Made by a program: the position numbers and the translations under genes. Of a stretch of 64,000 nt of DNA, positions 29,769 through 40,512 are shown one piece after another (the stretch's first letter is position 1; each line of letters starts with the position of its first letter). Source of the DNA: Betaproteobacteria bacterium Ga0077532 (lineage in GTDB: Bacteria > Pseudomonadota > Gammaproteobacteria > Burkholderiales > Ga0077523); assembly GCA_001464895.1 (NCBI GenBank), contig LNEE01000034.1, positions 1-64,000 on the forward strand, read 5' to 3'. The notes under the pieces were generated by a model that did no database searches, was not told where the DNA came from, and was given only the letters and a program-made list of their open reading frames with translations.

Positions 29769-31565
29769 TCAGCCGGCGGACTGCGTTCCGACTGCTCCGA
29801 CCCTCGCCAGCGCATCGCGCAAGGCATCCATGTCGATGGGCTTGGTGAGGTAGTCGTCCATGCCGGCGGCTGCCCCAGCGTCGCGGTCGCCCTGCATGGC
29901 GTTGGCGGTGAGGGCGAGGATGGGGACGCGCTGTCCGCTGCCGTTCTCGCGTTGGCGGATGGCGCGCGTGGCCTCGAGTCCGTTCATCTCGGGCATCTGC
30001 ACGTCCATGAGGATCGCATCGAAGGCGCGCTCGGCGACGCGATCGAGGGCCTCGCGGCCGTTGCTGGCGGTGCTGACGTCGAAGCCCAGCTTGCGCAGCA
30101 TGCCCAGGGCGACGCGCTGGTTCACCGGGTTGTCCTCGACGAGGAGGATGTGGGGCGTGTGCCCGTCGGCGTGCGGCTTCGGGACATCGGGTTTCACATT
30201 GGTGGCGGGCGCCTCCGTGGTCTGCGGCGCGACCTGCACCCGCAACGTCGCGCGGAACTCGCTGCCCTCGCCCACTCGGGAGCGCACCGTGATGCGGCCA
30301 CCCATCAAGGCCGCGAGGCGCGCGCTGATCGTCAGCCCGAGGCCCGTGCCGCCGTACTCGCGCGTCGTCGAGGCATCGGCCTGCGAGAAGGCATCGAAGA
30401 TCACCTGCTGCTTGGCGTCGGGGATGCCGATGCCCGTGTCGCGCACCGTGATCGCCAACTCGAGCGAATCGCCATCGAACGGCGCGATGGCCACGTGGAC
30501 CGCCACGCGTCCGCGTTCCGTGAACTTGATGGCATTGCCCACAAGATTCACCAGGATCTGCCGGATGCGCACCGGGTCACCCACCAGGCGTGCGGGCACC
30601 TCCGGCGTCACTTCGATATCGAGCGGGAGCTGCTTCTCGTGCGCGCGCACGCCGAGCGGACGCAGCGTGTGCTCCACCAGTTCGCGCACCGTGAAGGGCA
30701 CGCGTTCGATGTCGAGCCTGCCCGCCTCGACCTTCGAGAGATCGAGGATGTCGTTGAGGATGGCCATCAGCGACGTGGAGGAGTCCTGGATCGTGAGGAG
30801 GTAGTCGCGCTGCTGGGGCGTGAGCGGTGTCTGGAGCGCGAGCTGCGTCATGCCGATCATCCCGTTCATCGGGGTGCGGATCTCGTGGCTCATGTTGGCG
30901 AGAAACTCGCTCTTGGCCTGACTGGCAGCCTCGGAAGCATCGCGCGCGGCGCGCAGTCGCGCACGCAGGCGCTGGATGTAGCCGCCCATGAGGGCGAACC
31001 ATCCGAGCACGGTGCCGAGGACAACGAAGCGCAGCAGTTCGAGCGGGACGTTCACGTCTCCCGCGTGGTTCTGCACGAGCAGCCCGATCACCAGCCCGTA
31101 CGAGGCCAGCATCGATAGCGCGAGCAGGAGAAGTACAGGCGTGCCGTACTGGAAGACGCCGAACAGGAACGCGACCATGTAGAAGAGGATGTAGACCGTC
31201 CGCGCGTCGCCGGAGTGGTAGAGCAGGTAGCTCGTGCCGCCGACCGCCGTGATGATCTGCAGCAGCGTGAGGCTCGGGTCGCGCAGGCGGCGATTGAGGC
31301 CGGTCCGGAACAATACGTAGAAGGCGAACAGGCAGGCCGCCACCGCGGCGCTGCCGTCGATCAGCGCGTCGAGGGGCATGAAGCCGACGAGGGTGCCGAT
31401 GCCTGCAAGCCCCACCAGCAGCAGGTAGCTGGCTGTGGCGATCAGGAAGCGGAGCACGCGGACGCGCTGCTTCCGGTCGGCGAAATGTGGGCCGAAGAGC
31501 AGCCGCTGCCACGGGGCGAGGTTCTTTGATGTCGTGGCTGAAGGTGGGCCCGCGCGATGGGTCAT
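29769..31565 (-). CDS. Hybrid sensor histidine kinase/response regulator
   Basis: Multiple [43 protein letters not shown] domain [18 protein letters not shown]...[18 protein letters not shown]. Confidence 0.93.
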   Translation of the reverse strand: MTHRAGPPSATTSKNLAPWQRLLFGPHFADRKQRVRVLRFLIATASYLLLVGLAGIGTLVGFMPLDALIDGSAAVAACLFAFYVLFRTGLNRRLRDPSLTLLQIITAVGGTSYLLYHSGDARTVYILFYMVAFLFGVFQYGTPVLLLLALSMLASYGLVIGLLVQNHAGDVNVPLELLRFVVLGTVLGWFALMGGYIQRLRARLRAARDASEAASQAKSEFLANMSHEIRTPMNGMIGMTQLALQTPLTPQQRDYLLTIQDSSTSLMAILNDILDLSKVEAGRLDIERVPFTVRELVEHTLRPLGVRAHEKQLPLDIEVTPEVPARLVGDPVRIRQILVNLVGNAIKFTERGRVAVHVAIAPFDGDSLELAITVRDTGIGIPDAKQQVIFDAFSQADASTTREYGGTGLGLTISARLAALMGGRITVRSRVGEGSEFRATLRVQVAPQTTEAPATNVKPDVPKPHADGHTPHILLVEDNPVNQRVALGMLRKLGFDVSTASNGREALDRVAERAFDAILMDVQMPEMNGLEATRAIRQRENGSGQRVPILALTANAMQGDRDAGAAAGMDDYLTKPIDMDALRDALARVGAVGTQSAG

Positions 31566-31737
31566 GGATTCCGTTCGAGGCAGTGCGACACGCCGCCGTT
31601 TCCCAAGTGGGCATGGGTGGACGAAGCGGGACTGTAGCGGATGGTTACGGCCGGAGGCGCGACGACCTGACGCCCGTTTGAGGCAGCCCAGGGCAGGGTG
31701 TCGGAATCCAAGTGCGGTTACCGGTGCAGGGGCCGAT

Positions 31738-32330
31738 CGTGGGTCGAGCTACGCTCGACGCTGCGAGGGCTTGGGCGCAGCGACGAATCCGGGAACGCGC
31801 GCGTCGGGCGAAGCCCGACCCACGGGGGTCGTTTTCAGCGCTGGCGCATCCAGCCGCGAAGGCCCTTCGTGGGTCGAGCATCGCTCGACGCTGCGATGGC
31901 TTGGGCGCAGCGACGAATCCAGGAACGCGCGCGTCGGGCGAAGCCCGACCCACGGGGGTTGTATCCAGCGCTGCGGGTTTCCGTGGCGAAGGCCCTTCGT
32001 GGGTCGAGCTCTGCTCTACGCTGCGATGGCTTGGGTGCAGCGACGAATCCAGGAACGCGCGCGTCGGGCGAAGCCCGACCCACGGGGGTTGTATCCAGCG
32101 CGGCGTGATCCAGTGGCGATGGTCCTTCGTGGGTCGAGCTACGCTCGACGCGGCGATGGCTTGGGCGCAGCGGTGAATCCAGGAACGCGCGCGTCGGGCG
32201 AAGCCCGACCCACGGGGGTTGTATCCAGCGCTGCGGGTTTCCGTGGCGAGGGCCCTTCGTGGGTCGAGCTACGCTCGACGCGCAGCGGGCTTGGGTGCAG
32301 CGGCGAATCCCGGAATCCCGCCCCGCCCTA
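31738..32330. repeat. Tandem array, five copies of a 130-bp unit carrying the GTGGGTCGAGC palindromic element
   Basis: cgtgggtcgagc begins at 31738, 31868, 31998, 32128 and 32258 (exact 130-bp period); last copy truncated at the end of the CinA-like gene. Confidence 0.95.
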
Positions 32331-33605
32331 CACCTTCTCGAAATCGATCCGCTCGTCGACCGGAAGCCCCTGCAGGAATCGCCTCAGGCAGTCGAGGCCC
32401 ATCTCTGTGGCACCTAGGCGGATCCAGTCGCGGCCTCCCAGCAGGCGCGCATGGCGCGTCGCCACGGTGTCTGCCGTTGCAATGGCGAGGCAGATCGTGC
32501 CACCGAGTTCGATGCGATCGGCGCCTTCGTCGAGCGCCACGAGCACGGCCAGCGCGTGCGTCGCGCCGCTCGCTTTGCGCGCGGCCTCTGCGATCGACGC
32601 GGCCATCGTCACCGTGACCTCTCCCGACATCGCGGACGCGTCGACACCGACCGCGCGCCCCACTTCCTTGAGATCGCGCGAGATCACGCTTCGACGGCAC
32701 ACCGACTCCGCACCGGGCAGCGGCACCAGCCGGGCCGCGATCGCGCCGCCGGTGAACGTCTCGATGGTCGCGAGCGTCGCACCGCGCGCGACCAGAACGT
32801 CCAGCACCACGCCTTCCAGCTTGCGTTCGTCTTCCGCGAGGATGAAATTGCCGAGGCGCTTGCGCACCTCCGCCTCGATCGGCGCGAGCTTGCGCGCCAC
32901 ATCGTCGGCGTCGGTCCCGCGCATCGTCAGTTTCGTTTCCAGCTGCGGGTAGTGCGCGCGGAAGCCGAGTTTCAGGCTGCCGTCCGGGGCCATCTTTTCG
33001 AGGTCCGCGAGCAGGCCGTCGGCGCGCGACTCGCCGATCCCGTAGGAGTGGAAGCGCTTGAGGCGCGTCGCCGTCGGGCGGTCGAAGCGCGCGAGCAGGC
33101 GGGGGATGATCTGCTCGTCGAGCATGCGGTGCAGTTCGCGCGGCACGCCCGGCGTGAAGAAGAATCGCGCCCGTCCGATGTCGACCGCAAAGCCGCACGC
33201 GGTGCCCACCGGGTTGTCGAGTAGCTCGGCGCCGTCCGGCAGCATCGCCTGCTTGCGATTGTTGGGCGGCATCGTGCGAGCGCGCTTCTGGAAGTAGGCC
33301 TCCATGCGGACGTACCAATCGGCGTGGAAGACGAGTTCGACGCCGGCAGCCTTCGCGGCCATCTCCTGCGAGAGATCGTCCACCGTCGGTCCGAGCCCGC
33401 CATTCACGATCACGGCATCGGCCCGCTGCCCCGCGCGCAGGAAGGCTTCGAGGAGCGTCTCGCGATCGTCGCCGACGGTGGTCCCCCAGACGACCTCGAG
33501 GCCGGCGTCGCCGAGCTTCTGGCTGATGTGGCTGAAATTGGTGTTGATGGTCGCGCCGGTCAGGACTTCGTCGCCGGTGCAGAGTATCTCGATGCGGGGG
33601 TTCAT
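32328..33605 (-). CDS. CinA-like (competence/damage-inducible protein A) family protein
   Basis: IEILCTGDEVLTGATINTNFSHISQKL...VIVNGGLGPTVDDLSQE...ETFTGGAIAARLV. Confidence 0.88.
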   Translation of the reverse strand: MNPRIEILCTGDEVLTGATINTNFSHISQKLGDAGLEVVWGTTVGDDRETLLEAFLRAGQRADAVIVNGGLGPTVDDLSQEMAAKAAGVELVFHADWYVRMEAYFQKRARTMPPNNRKQAMLPDGAELLDNPVGTACGFAVDIGRARFFFTPGVPRELHRMLDEQIIPRLLARFDRPTATRLKRFHSYGIGESRADGLLADLEKMAPDGSLKLGFRAHYPQLETKLTMRGTDADDVARKLAPIEAEVRKRLGNFILAEDERKLEGVVLDVLVARGATLATIETFTGGAIAARLVPLPGAESVCRRSVISRDLKEVGRAVGVDASAMSGEVTVTMAASIAEAARKASGATHALAVLVALDEGADRIELGGTICLAIATADTVATRHARLLGGRDWIRLGATEMGLDCLRRFLQGLPVDERIDFEKV

Positions 33606-33703
33606 GGTGGAGCGGGGTTCCGGGCGGGATGCGTTGGGCGGCGTCGAAGGCCGGGGAGGATACCGCAGCCCCATGACATCGCACGGCGCCCGCCCGCGTG
33701 TCG

Positions 33704-34498
33704 CTACGGCTTCGCTTCGCCCGCCACCGCGACGCTGCTCTCGAACTTCAGCTCGGCGGAGTCGATCACCTCGGCGTTCAGCGTGCCCTCGCCATCGGGG
33801 AGGAACGTGAACCGGAACGCGGGGTTCTCGCTGATCGAGAAATCGACGCTTGCCGACATCACCAGCCGGTTGCGCCACGTGACTCGCACGGTGCGCACGA
33901 ACTGGGGCGGTTCGTACAGGCGGGACGACTGGTCCATCGCGAGGCCGGAGGTGTTCGGATGGCGGATGAGCAGCGTGACGGCGTTGGGGATGTCCGGCCG
34001 GATGGTGTCGGGCATCTGCCAGCGCATGCGGCCGAGCGTGGTGGCGTCGGCTGCGCGTTTGCTGCCGGGGGCCGAACAGCCCCCCGAGGCCTCGATGAAC
34101 TTCGTGGCCATGGTGAGCGTGCCGTCGTCGTACTCGGCGACCACCCGCACGGGACTGTTGTCCTCCACGCGCACGCGGGTGTCGATCTCGACGCTGCCGG
34201 CGGCGTCGCCGAATTCGAAGATCGCAGCGACGGGCGACGGGTTCCGGTCGATGAAGAGATGCAGCCTCCGGGGCGCCGCCATCCCGGGGCGCGGTCGCGT
34301 GAGCACGGTGATCGGGACGACCGCAGCGTCCTCGGCTCGGGCGGGGACGACGAGCACGAGTTCCGGACCGGCGGTCGAGATGGGACGCGTGCCGAAGAGG
34401 CTCGCCTGCACCATGGGCCAGACGTCGGTGGGTTCGTCGGCGGCAGCGGGTCCGACGAGGCTGAGAGCGGCGAGGGCGGTGAGGAGGAGGCGGCGCAT
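33704..34498 (-). CDS. Quinoprotein dehydrogenase-associated SoxYZ-like carrier
   Basis: SoxY-like IFEFGDAAGSVEIDTRVRVEDNSPVRVVAEYDDGTLTMATKFIEASGGCSAP then SoxZ-like RHPNTSGLAMDQSSRLYEPPQFVRTVRV. Confidence 0.8.
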   Translation of the reverse strand: MRRLLLTALAALSLVGPAAADEPTDVWPMVQASLFGTRPISTAGPELVLVVPARAEDAAVVPITVLTRPRPGMAAPRRLHLFIDRNPSPVAAIFEFGDAAGSVEIDTRVRVEDNSPVRVVAEYDDGTLTMATKFIEASGGCSAPGSKRAADATTLGRMRWQMPDTIRPDIPNAVTLLIRHPNTSGLAMDQSSRLYEPPQFVRTVRVTWRNRLVMSASVDFSISENPAFRFTFLPDGEGTLNAEVIDSAELKFESSVAVAGEAKP

Positions 34499-34751
34499 GG
34501 ATCGAACCTTACGCCATCGGATTGCGGTGTGACAAAGGTTGGCAGATCGGGGCGATGAGTCGACGATCTTCCCGCGCCAGCCCGTTGCATTCGGTGGCGG
34601 GCGAACCTAACATTTCGAAAGAATCGCGGAGCCGGGAATCATCACCTGGCCCCCGGGGTGCACGCCCCGGTCGTCAGTCGAGGGAAGCTAGCGCGGTCGG
34701 CCCCATGCATGTTCGAGGCCGCCGCCCCGCCACATCTTCGGGAGCCCTCCG

Positions 34752-35717
34752 ATGCGATCGACTCTTCTTCTCCTGCGGGGTCTGCCCCTGCCGCTGTGCG
34801 CCGGCGTCACGCAGGCCGCAGACCAGATCATCATCAACTCGATCACGACCTCGGCCAGGACCGAGCATATTCAGCGCACCAACGCCCCGGGCGCCGGATT
34901 GACCCTCGTCGGGCAGGACATCGATTCGGGCGTGGGCGTCGACTCCTACGCGAGCTTGGAACTGCGACACACGGCCTATCAGAGCTATTCGGGCTTCAAT
35001 GCCGTGCGGGTGGGCGTGCTGTCGGCGAACGGCTTGCCGGAGAATCGCTTCACCTCCGAGACTCGCTACGACGTGAATCTCACGACTGGGCTGGACAACG
35101 GCGGTGGGGGCTATCGCCTGTTCCTGGACTATGCGGTGTTTCCGGGTGCCGTCGGGCTGAGCACCGTCGCACCCCAAGGCGCCAGTGCCGGCTACTCGTT
35201 CCGGATCGACGCGACGTCGTACACCGGCAGCGAGCCGGACGTCGGCGAGTCGGGTGCCGTCCGCATCGAGAAGTTGGCAAACGGCACGACCGCCGAGACG
35301 ATCGACCAGATCTTCCTCGACGCCGGGACGCAGCGCGGCTCCGTAGACTTCGACGGCTTCCTGATCGGCACCCGCGAAACGCAGCCCTTCTTCGACACGG
35401 CCTACCTCGGGCAGTACGGATGGGACGAGACCGTCGAGAGCGCTTACGTGATGTCGGCCTTCGTCAGCATTCCCGGGTACGAGATTGGCGGATGGGCATC
35501 CATCGGGGATCCGTTCGCGCTGCAGGCCGATGCTGGTGCGGAGATCGAGAAGCACTTCCCGGCCGGCGCGCCGCCGTTCCGGATCCGCATGGAAGCAGTG
35601 GCGCCGATTCCGGAACCGGGGACCTGGGCGACGATGTCGCTGGGCTTTGCGCTGCTCGGGGTGTGCGTATGCCACCGTGAACGACACCGTCGCAACGGCG
35701 GCCTTCTGCGCGGATGA
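34752..35717 (+). CDS. PEP-CTERM sorting-domain exported protein
   Basis: Signal peptide; C-term IPEPGTWATMSLGFALLGVCVCHRERHRR. Confidence 0.82.
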   Translation: MRSTLLLLRGLPLPLCAGVTQAADQIIINSITTSARTEHIQRTNAPGAGLTLVGQDIDSGVGVDSYASLELRHTAYQSYSGFNAVRVGVLSANGLPENRFTSETRYDVNLTTGLDNGGGGYRLFLDYAVFPGAVGLSTVAPQGASAGYSFRIDATSYTGSEPDVGESGAVRIEKLANGTTAETIDQIFLDAGTQRGSVDFDGFLIGTRETQPFFDTAYLGQYGWDETVESAYVMSAFVSIPGYEIGGWASIGDPFALQADAGAEIEKHFPAGAPPFRIRMEAVAPIPEPGTWATMSLGFALLGVCVCHRERHRRNGGLLRG

Positions 35718-35879
35718 CGCGAGGTACCGAGCTGCCATCGGCATCCGAATCGCGCCGATCGGGCCGCCGGGGCGTGGTCCGCGGGACCATGTGCGCTACG
35801 ATCCGGCCCGGATGTCGAACCGGATCGCGCAGCGATCGGCGACATCGTGCAGGTCATTCGATTCGGAGGGGAGATCACG

Positions 35880-36734
35880 ATGCGCGGCAATCCGGTGAAG
35901 GAAAAGCTCGCCCGCGGCGAGGCGAGTTTCGGGACGATGGCGTGGGAGTTCATGACGCCCGGACTGCCCCGCGTCTGCCAGGCGGCCGGCGCGGAGTTCC
36001 TGCTGCTCGACATGGAGCACAGCGGCGTCAGTCTCGAGACCATCAAGACGCAGATCGCGCTGACGGCAGGGCTCGACATCCTCCCGTTCGTGCGCGTGCC
36101 CACGGGTGCCTACCAGTACGTCGCCCGCGTGCTCGATGCGGGTGCGCTCGGCGTGATGGTGCCGATGGTCGAGACGGCCGGGCAGGCGCGTGAGATCGTG
36201 AAGTGGTCGCGCTATCCGCAGCAGGGGCGCCGCGGTGCGGCGTTCGGTGCCGCCCACGACGACTACCTGGGCGGCCCGGTCGTGGAGAAGATTGCGACGG
36301 CGCACGCGCGCACGTTGACCATCTGCCTCATCGAGACCGAGGTGGGGTTGAAGAACGTCGACGCCATCGCGGCCGTCGACGGCGTCGACTGCGTGTGGCT
36401 CGGGCACTTCGATCTCACCGACTTCCTCGGCATCCCCGCGCAGTTCGATCACCCGAAGTACGTGAAGGGCGTGGAGCGCATCGTCGCCGCCGCGCGCAGG
36501 CACGGCAAGGTCGCCGGCTTCATGGCGGCGGACGAGACGTGGGCGCGCGACTACTACGCGCGCGGCTTCCGCCTGATCGCCTACGGTATCGACACACTGA
36601 TCATGCAGAACGGCATCGGCGCCGGCATCCGGATGCTGCGCGGCCTCGCTGCGTCGGAGGCCGTGGCGCCGTCGGGTGACGGCAGGAAGTCGCCGAAGAA
36701 GTCCGGAAAGAAGTCCGCGAAGGGAAAGCAATGA
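35880..36734 (+). CDS. HpcH/HpaI aldolase family protein
   Basis: FLLLDMEHSGVSLETIKTQI...VPTGAYQYVARVLDAGALGVMVPMVE. Confidence 0.92.
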   Translation: MRGNPVKEKLARGEASFGTMAWEFMTPGLPRVCQAAGAEFLLLDMEHSGVSLETIKTQIALTAGLDILPFVRVPTGAYQYVARVLDAGALGVMVPMVETAGQAREIVKWSRYPQQGRRGAAFGAAHDDYLGGPVVEKIATAHARTLTICLIETEVGLKNVDAIAAVDGVDCVWLGHFDLTDFLGIPAQFDHPKYVKGVERIVAAARRHGKVAGFMAADETWARDYYARGFRLIAYGIDTLIMQNGIGAGIRMLRGLAASEAVAPSGDGRKSPKKSGKKSAKGKQ

Positions 36735-37534
36735 ACACGGCGCAGATCGATGAGGCCGCTGCACTGCTCGCGGAACATCGCCTCGCACGAAAGCCGCTCG
36801 ATGCGCTGCCGGTCACCATGCGGCCCGCGGACGAGGCCGAGGCGTACGCGGTGCAGGATGCGCTGCATGCACGCCTCGTGGCGTCGCTGGGCGCCGTGAC
36901 GGGTCACAAGATCGGCTGCACGACGAGCGTGATGCAGGCCTTTCTGAAGATCCCGAACCCGTGTGCGGGTGGCGTGTTCGCGCGGACGGTGCATGCGAGT
37001 CCGGCGATCGTGCCGCACGACGCATTCGTGCGCGTTGGGGTCGAGTGCGAGATCGTCGCGCGGCTTGCGATGCCGCTGCCCGCGCGCACGGCACCGTATG
37101 CGCGGGCCGAGGTCGCGGAGGCCGTCGGGGCGGTCATGGCCGGCATGGAGATCGTGGACGCGCGCTACGTCGACTACACGCGGCTCGACACGCCGACACT
37201 CATCGCCGATGACTTCTTCGATGCGGGTTGTGTGCTGGGCCCCGAGGTCACGGGTGTCCGCGACATCGATCTGTCGGCCGTGGCAGGCGTCACGTGGATC
37301 AATGGCGTCGAGGTCGGGCGCGGCCGCGGTGGCGACGTCATGGGGCATCCGTTCGAGGCGCTCGCCTGGCTCGCGAACAAGCGTTCGGAGCGCGGCCTCG
37401 GGATCGCGGCTGGCGAGTTCGTCTTTCTCGGCAGCGTCGTCGAGACCAAGTGGGTGGCGGCGGGCGACCATGTCGTGATGGAGATCGACCGCCTCGGTCG
37501 CATCGAGGCGCGTTTCCCGGGTCCAGCCGCCTGA
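36731..37534 (+). CDS. 2-keto-4-pentenoate hydratase / fumarylacetoacetate hydrolase family
   Basis: GHKIGCTTSVMQAFLKIPNPCAGGVFA...VGVECEIVARLA; overlaps stop of aldolase gene. Confidence 0.88.
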   Translation: MNTAQIDEAAALLAEHRLARKPLDALPVTMRPADEAEAYAVQDALHARLVASLGAVTGHKIGCTTSVMQAFLKIPNPCAGGVFARTVHASPAIVPHDAFVRVGVECEIVARLAMPLPARTAPYARAEVAEAVGAVMAGMEIVDARYVDYTRLDTPTLIADDFFDAGCVLGPEVTGVRDIDLSAVAGVTWINGVEVGRGRGGDVMGHPFEALAWLANKRSERGLGIAAGEFVFLGSVVETKWVAAGDHVVMEIDRLGRIEARFPGPAA

Positions 37535-37574
37535 CGCCACCTGCGTGCTGCCGCCGTGCCACGGCTGCGATGGG

Positions 37575-38147
37575 TCAGCGCGGCGTGCGCGGCCGGCGTC
37601 GCGGTGGCAGGTCGAGCGGCTTGAAGCCGCGCACCGCGACGCGCACCTTCGTCTTGCCGAGATGGATGAATCCCAGCCGGGCGGCAAGCGCCCGGGAGAC
37701 GTCGATGATGCGGCCGCGGATGAACGGTCCGCGGTCGGTGATCGTCGCGGTGACGACGCGCCCGTTCGCCAGGTTGGTGATGCTCACTTCGGTGCCCAGC
37801 GGCAGCGTGCGGTGCGCGGCGGTGCTGCCCGATGCATCGAACGGATGCCCGCTGGCGGTGCGGCGTCCGTGGAATCGCTGTCCGTAGTAGCTGGCGTAGC
37901 CGACCTCGCCTACCCCGTCGTCGGCGATGTCGGAGCCCGAGTCGGGTTCGTCCTGCGCGGCCGACGGAGGTACCCACGGCGCGGCAGTGCCATCGGGTTC
38001 CTCCATCGCGGGTTCCCACGGTTCGAGGTCCGTTCGCTCCACTTCCATGCCCCATGTCGACGGGGTGATCAGCGGCAGGCATAGCAACGCGGAAACGAGC
38101 GCCAGCATCAGCGGACCTGGCCGACGTCGTCGCGCGAAGATATTCAT
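37575..38147 (-). CDS. rlpA: RlpA-like septal ring lytic transglycosylase
   Basis: GYASYYGQRFHGRRTASGHPFD...AHRTLPLGTEVSITNLANGRVVTATITDRGPF. Confidence 0.9.
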   Translation of the reverse strand: MNIFARRRRPGPLMLALVSALLCLPLITPSTWGMEVERTDLEPWEPAMEEPDGTAAPWVPPSAAQDEPDSGSDIADDGVGEVGYASYYGQRFHGRRTASGHPFDASGSTAAHRTLPLGTEVSITNLANGRVVTATITDRGPFIRGRIIDVSRALAARLGFIHLGKTKVRVAVRGFKPLDLPPRRRPRTPR

Positions 38148-38175
38148 CGGGGATATCGCCCGGGCCTGGAGACGC

Positions 38176-38200
38176 CGAGGCCCGCGCAGGGCGGGCCTCG
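38176..38200. terminator. Hairpin downstream of SMP-30 family gene
   Basis: cgaggcccgc gcagg gcgggcctcg. Confidence 0.4.
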
Positions 38201-38226
38201 ACGATGCCGTAGTGGCGGTGGCGCGA

Positions 38227-39372
38227 TCAGGTCAGCGTGCCGCCACGGGTTTCCACGTACACCGAGTAGAGCGACGTGGAGCCCGTCATGAAGAGGCGGT
38301 TGCGCTTGCTGCCGCCGAAGCAGACGTTCGAGATGATCTCGGGCATGCGGATCATGCCGATGCGCGTTCCATCCGGTGCGAACACGTGGACGCCGTCGTA
38401 GCCGTCACCCACCCATCCCATGCCAGCCCAGACGTTGCCGTCCTCGTCGCAGCGAAGACCGTCGGCGAAACCGACCTTGCCGTTCATCTCCATGCTGGCG
38501 AACACGCGACCGTTCTTCAGGCGCTTGCCATCGACGTCGTACACCCAGATCACGCTCTTCGCCTCGGCGTAGTGCGATATGCCGGTGTCGGCGACGTACA
38601 CCTTCTTGAAGTCGGGCGAGAAGCACAGGCCGTTCGGCTTGAAGGGCTCGTCGGCCACCTTCTGGACCTTGCCGGGGCCATCGCAGCGGTAGATGGCTTC
38701 CTTCTGGATCGGCTGCGGGCTGCCCGTGTTCAGGCGGACGCCCTCGTAGTTCATCAGGCCGCCGTAGCCGGGGTCCGTGAAGAAGAGCCAGCCGTCCGGA
38801 TGCGCCATGCCGTCGTTCGGGGCGTTGAATTCCTTCCCGTTGTCGGCCTTGTCGGCGAGGATCGTGTAGGTGCCATCCAGTTCGTAGCGGGCGACGCGAC
38901 GCGTGCCGTGCTCGAAGGCGATCTGGCGACCCTGGTAGTCGAACGTGTTGCCGTTCGAGTTGTTGGCGGGGTAGCGGAACTGGCGGGAGACGTGCCCGTC
39001 CTCCTCGATCCAGCGCAGTTGCTCGTTGTTCGGGATGTCGCTCCAGATCAGGTAGCGGCCCACGCCGTTCCAGGCCGGGCCCTCGGCCCACATCGTGCCG
39101 CGGTAGAGGCGCACGATCGGCGTGTTGCCGAGCTTGTACTTGAAGCGCTTGTCGAGAACGATGACGTCGGGGTTGGGGTACCGGGCGATCGGACCGTCCG
39201 GATCGTACTGGTCGATGAAGTTCCGCGCGAAGGCCTCGGGCGCCATCGCGGTCAGAGCGGCCAGGCCCGTCACCTTGCTGAGAAACCCGCGGCGGGTCTC
39301 CACGGTCGGCACCTTCGCGGCTGCCACTGGCTTGGACAGGTCGACGAACTCATGCTGGTGAACACGTTCCAT
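38227..39372 (-). CDS. SMP-30/gluconolactonase family protein
   Basis: Twin-arginine leader ETRRGFLSKVTG; EGPAWNGVGRYLIWSDIPNNEQLRW...DGLRCDEDGNVWAG. Confidence 0.9.
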   Translation of the reverse strand: MERVHQHEFVDLSKPVAAAKVPTVETRRGFLSKVTGLAALTAMAPEAFARNFIDQYDPDGPIARYPNPDVIVLDKRFKYKLGNTPIVRLYRGTMWAEGPAWNGVGRYLIWSDIPNNEQLRWIEEDGHVSRQFRYPANNSNGNTFDYQGRQIAFEHGTRRVARYELDGTYTILADKADNGKEFNAPNDGMAHPDGWLFFTDPGYGGLMNYEGVRLNTGSPQPIQKEAIYRCDGPGKVQKVADEPFKPNGLCFSPDFKKVYVADTGISHYAEAKSVIWVYDVDGKRLKNGRVFASMEMNGKVGFADGLRCDEDGNVWAGMGWVGDGYDGVHVFAPDGTRIGMIRMPEIISNVCFGGSKRNRLFMTGSTSLYSVYVETRGGTLT

Positions 39373-39563
39373 TTTTCTTTCTCCTCCTGCGAGTGTTGGC
39401 GTGTCGTTCGGGATCGCGCGGTCCCCATGGGGCGCGCGCAGCGCAGGATACCTCACGAACGACACGCAGTTGCATCTGTGTCGGTCGCGAGAACCCCGAG
39501 GCCGCGGGGCTCGCGTCGTGCTGCGCTGCGGAAAGACGGAGTCGATCCGCTACACTGCCGTCG

Positions 39564-40490
39564 ATGACACAGGCTCCGGACATCGGTGAAGACGATCGCG
39601 TCGCGCGCAGGGGAGTGAACCCGCGGGCCGTCCTGATGGTACTCGCCATGGCGCTCTGTTTCACCGTGCTGGAAACCACGGCCAAGTGGTTGAGCCAGAC
39701 CTACCCCGTGCCGATGGTCGTGTGGGCGCGCTACGCGGGTCACGTCGGGCTGATGGTGGTGCTGTTCCTGCCCTCGATGGGTACGCGCCTCGTGCGCACC
39801 GTGCAGCCCACGAGCCAACTGGCGCGCGCCACGCTCATGCTCGGCTCGACGCTGTGCAATTTCGGCGCGATCAGCTTCCTCCCGCTGGCCGAGGTGAAGG
39901 CGATCAGTTTCGTGTCGCCTCTGCTGGTCACCGTCTTCGCGGTGTGGCTCCTGAAGGAGGGTGTGTCGCTCAGCCGATGGATCGCGATCCTCGTCGGCTT
40001 CGGCGGCACGCTCTTCATCGTGCGACCCGGCAGCGCCATGCTGAATCCCGCCGTGTTCCTCGCGCTCGGTTCGGCCTTCTGCTACAGCCTCTATCAGATC
40101 CTCACCCGGCGCATCAGTGGTGGCGACGGTCCGATCACCGCGCTGTTCTACACCGCCTTCGTCGGCTTCGTGTTCATGTCGTTCATGCTGCCGCACACGT
40201 GGAAGACGCCGGAGCTCGTGCACCTGCCGATCTTCCTGCTGCTGGGCGCCGCGGGGATGGGCGGCCACTACCTGCTAATCAAGGCCCTCGAGATCGAGCG
40301 CGCCTCGGCGCTCTCGCCGTTCGGCTATACGCAGCTCCTGTGGATCAGCCTGGCGGGCTATCTCGTGTTCAACGACGTGCCCGACCTGCATTCGCTGATC
40401 GGGATGGCCGTCATCGTGGCGAGCGGACTGTACGTGGCCTGGGGCCATCGCTACGTGAAGGACGAGGAGCCCGAGAGCGCGATCGAGTAG
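39564..40490 (+). CDS. DMT (EamA) family transporter
   Basis: Ten TM helices, two EamA repeats, LLKEGVSLSRWIAILVGFGGTLFIVRP. Confidence 0.9.
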   Translation: MTQAPDIGEDDRVARRGVNPRAVLMVLAMALCFTVLETTAKWLSQTYPVPMVVWARYAGHVGLMVVLFLPSMGTRLVRTVQPTSQLARATLMLGSTLCNFGAISFLPLAEVKAISFVSPLLVTVFAVWLLKEGVSLSRWIAILVGFGGTLFIVRPGSAMLNPAVFLALGSAFCYSLYQILTRRISGGDGPITALFYTAFVGFVFMSFMLPHTWKTPELVHLPIFLLLGAAGMGGHYLLIKALEIERASALSPFGYTQLLWISLAGYLVFNDVPDLHSLIGMAVIVASGLYVAWGHRYVKDEEPESAIE

Positions 40491-40512
40491 CGTGGTTGCT
40501 CGATGCCCGGGG

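Noticed and set aside
31738-32330. Possible CRISPR array
   Set aside because: Spacers between elements are identical rather than unique, repeats are ~88 bp, and there are no cas genes.
31435-32952. 505-aa ORF through the tandem array (GLGAATNPGTRASGEARPTG repeats)
   Set aside because: A 130-bp DNA unit is not a multiple of 3, so the peptide changes frame every copy; it is translation of non-coding palindromic DNA.
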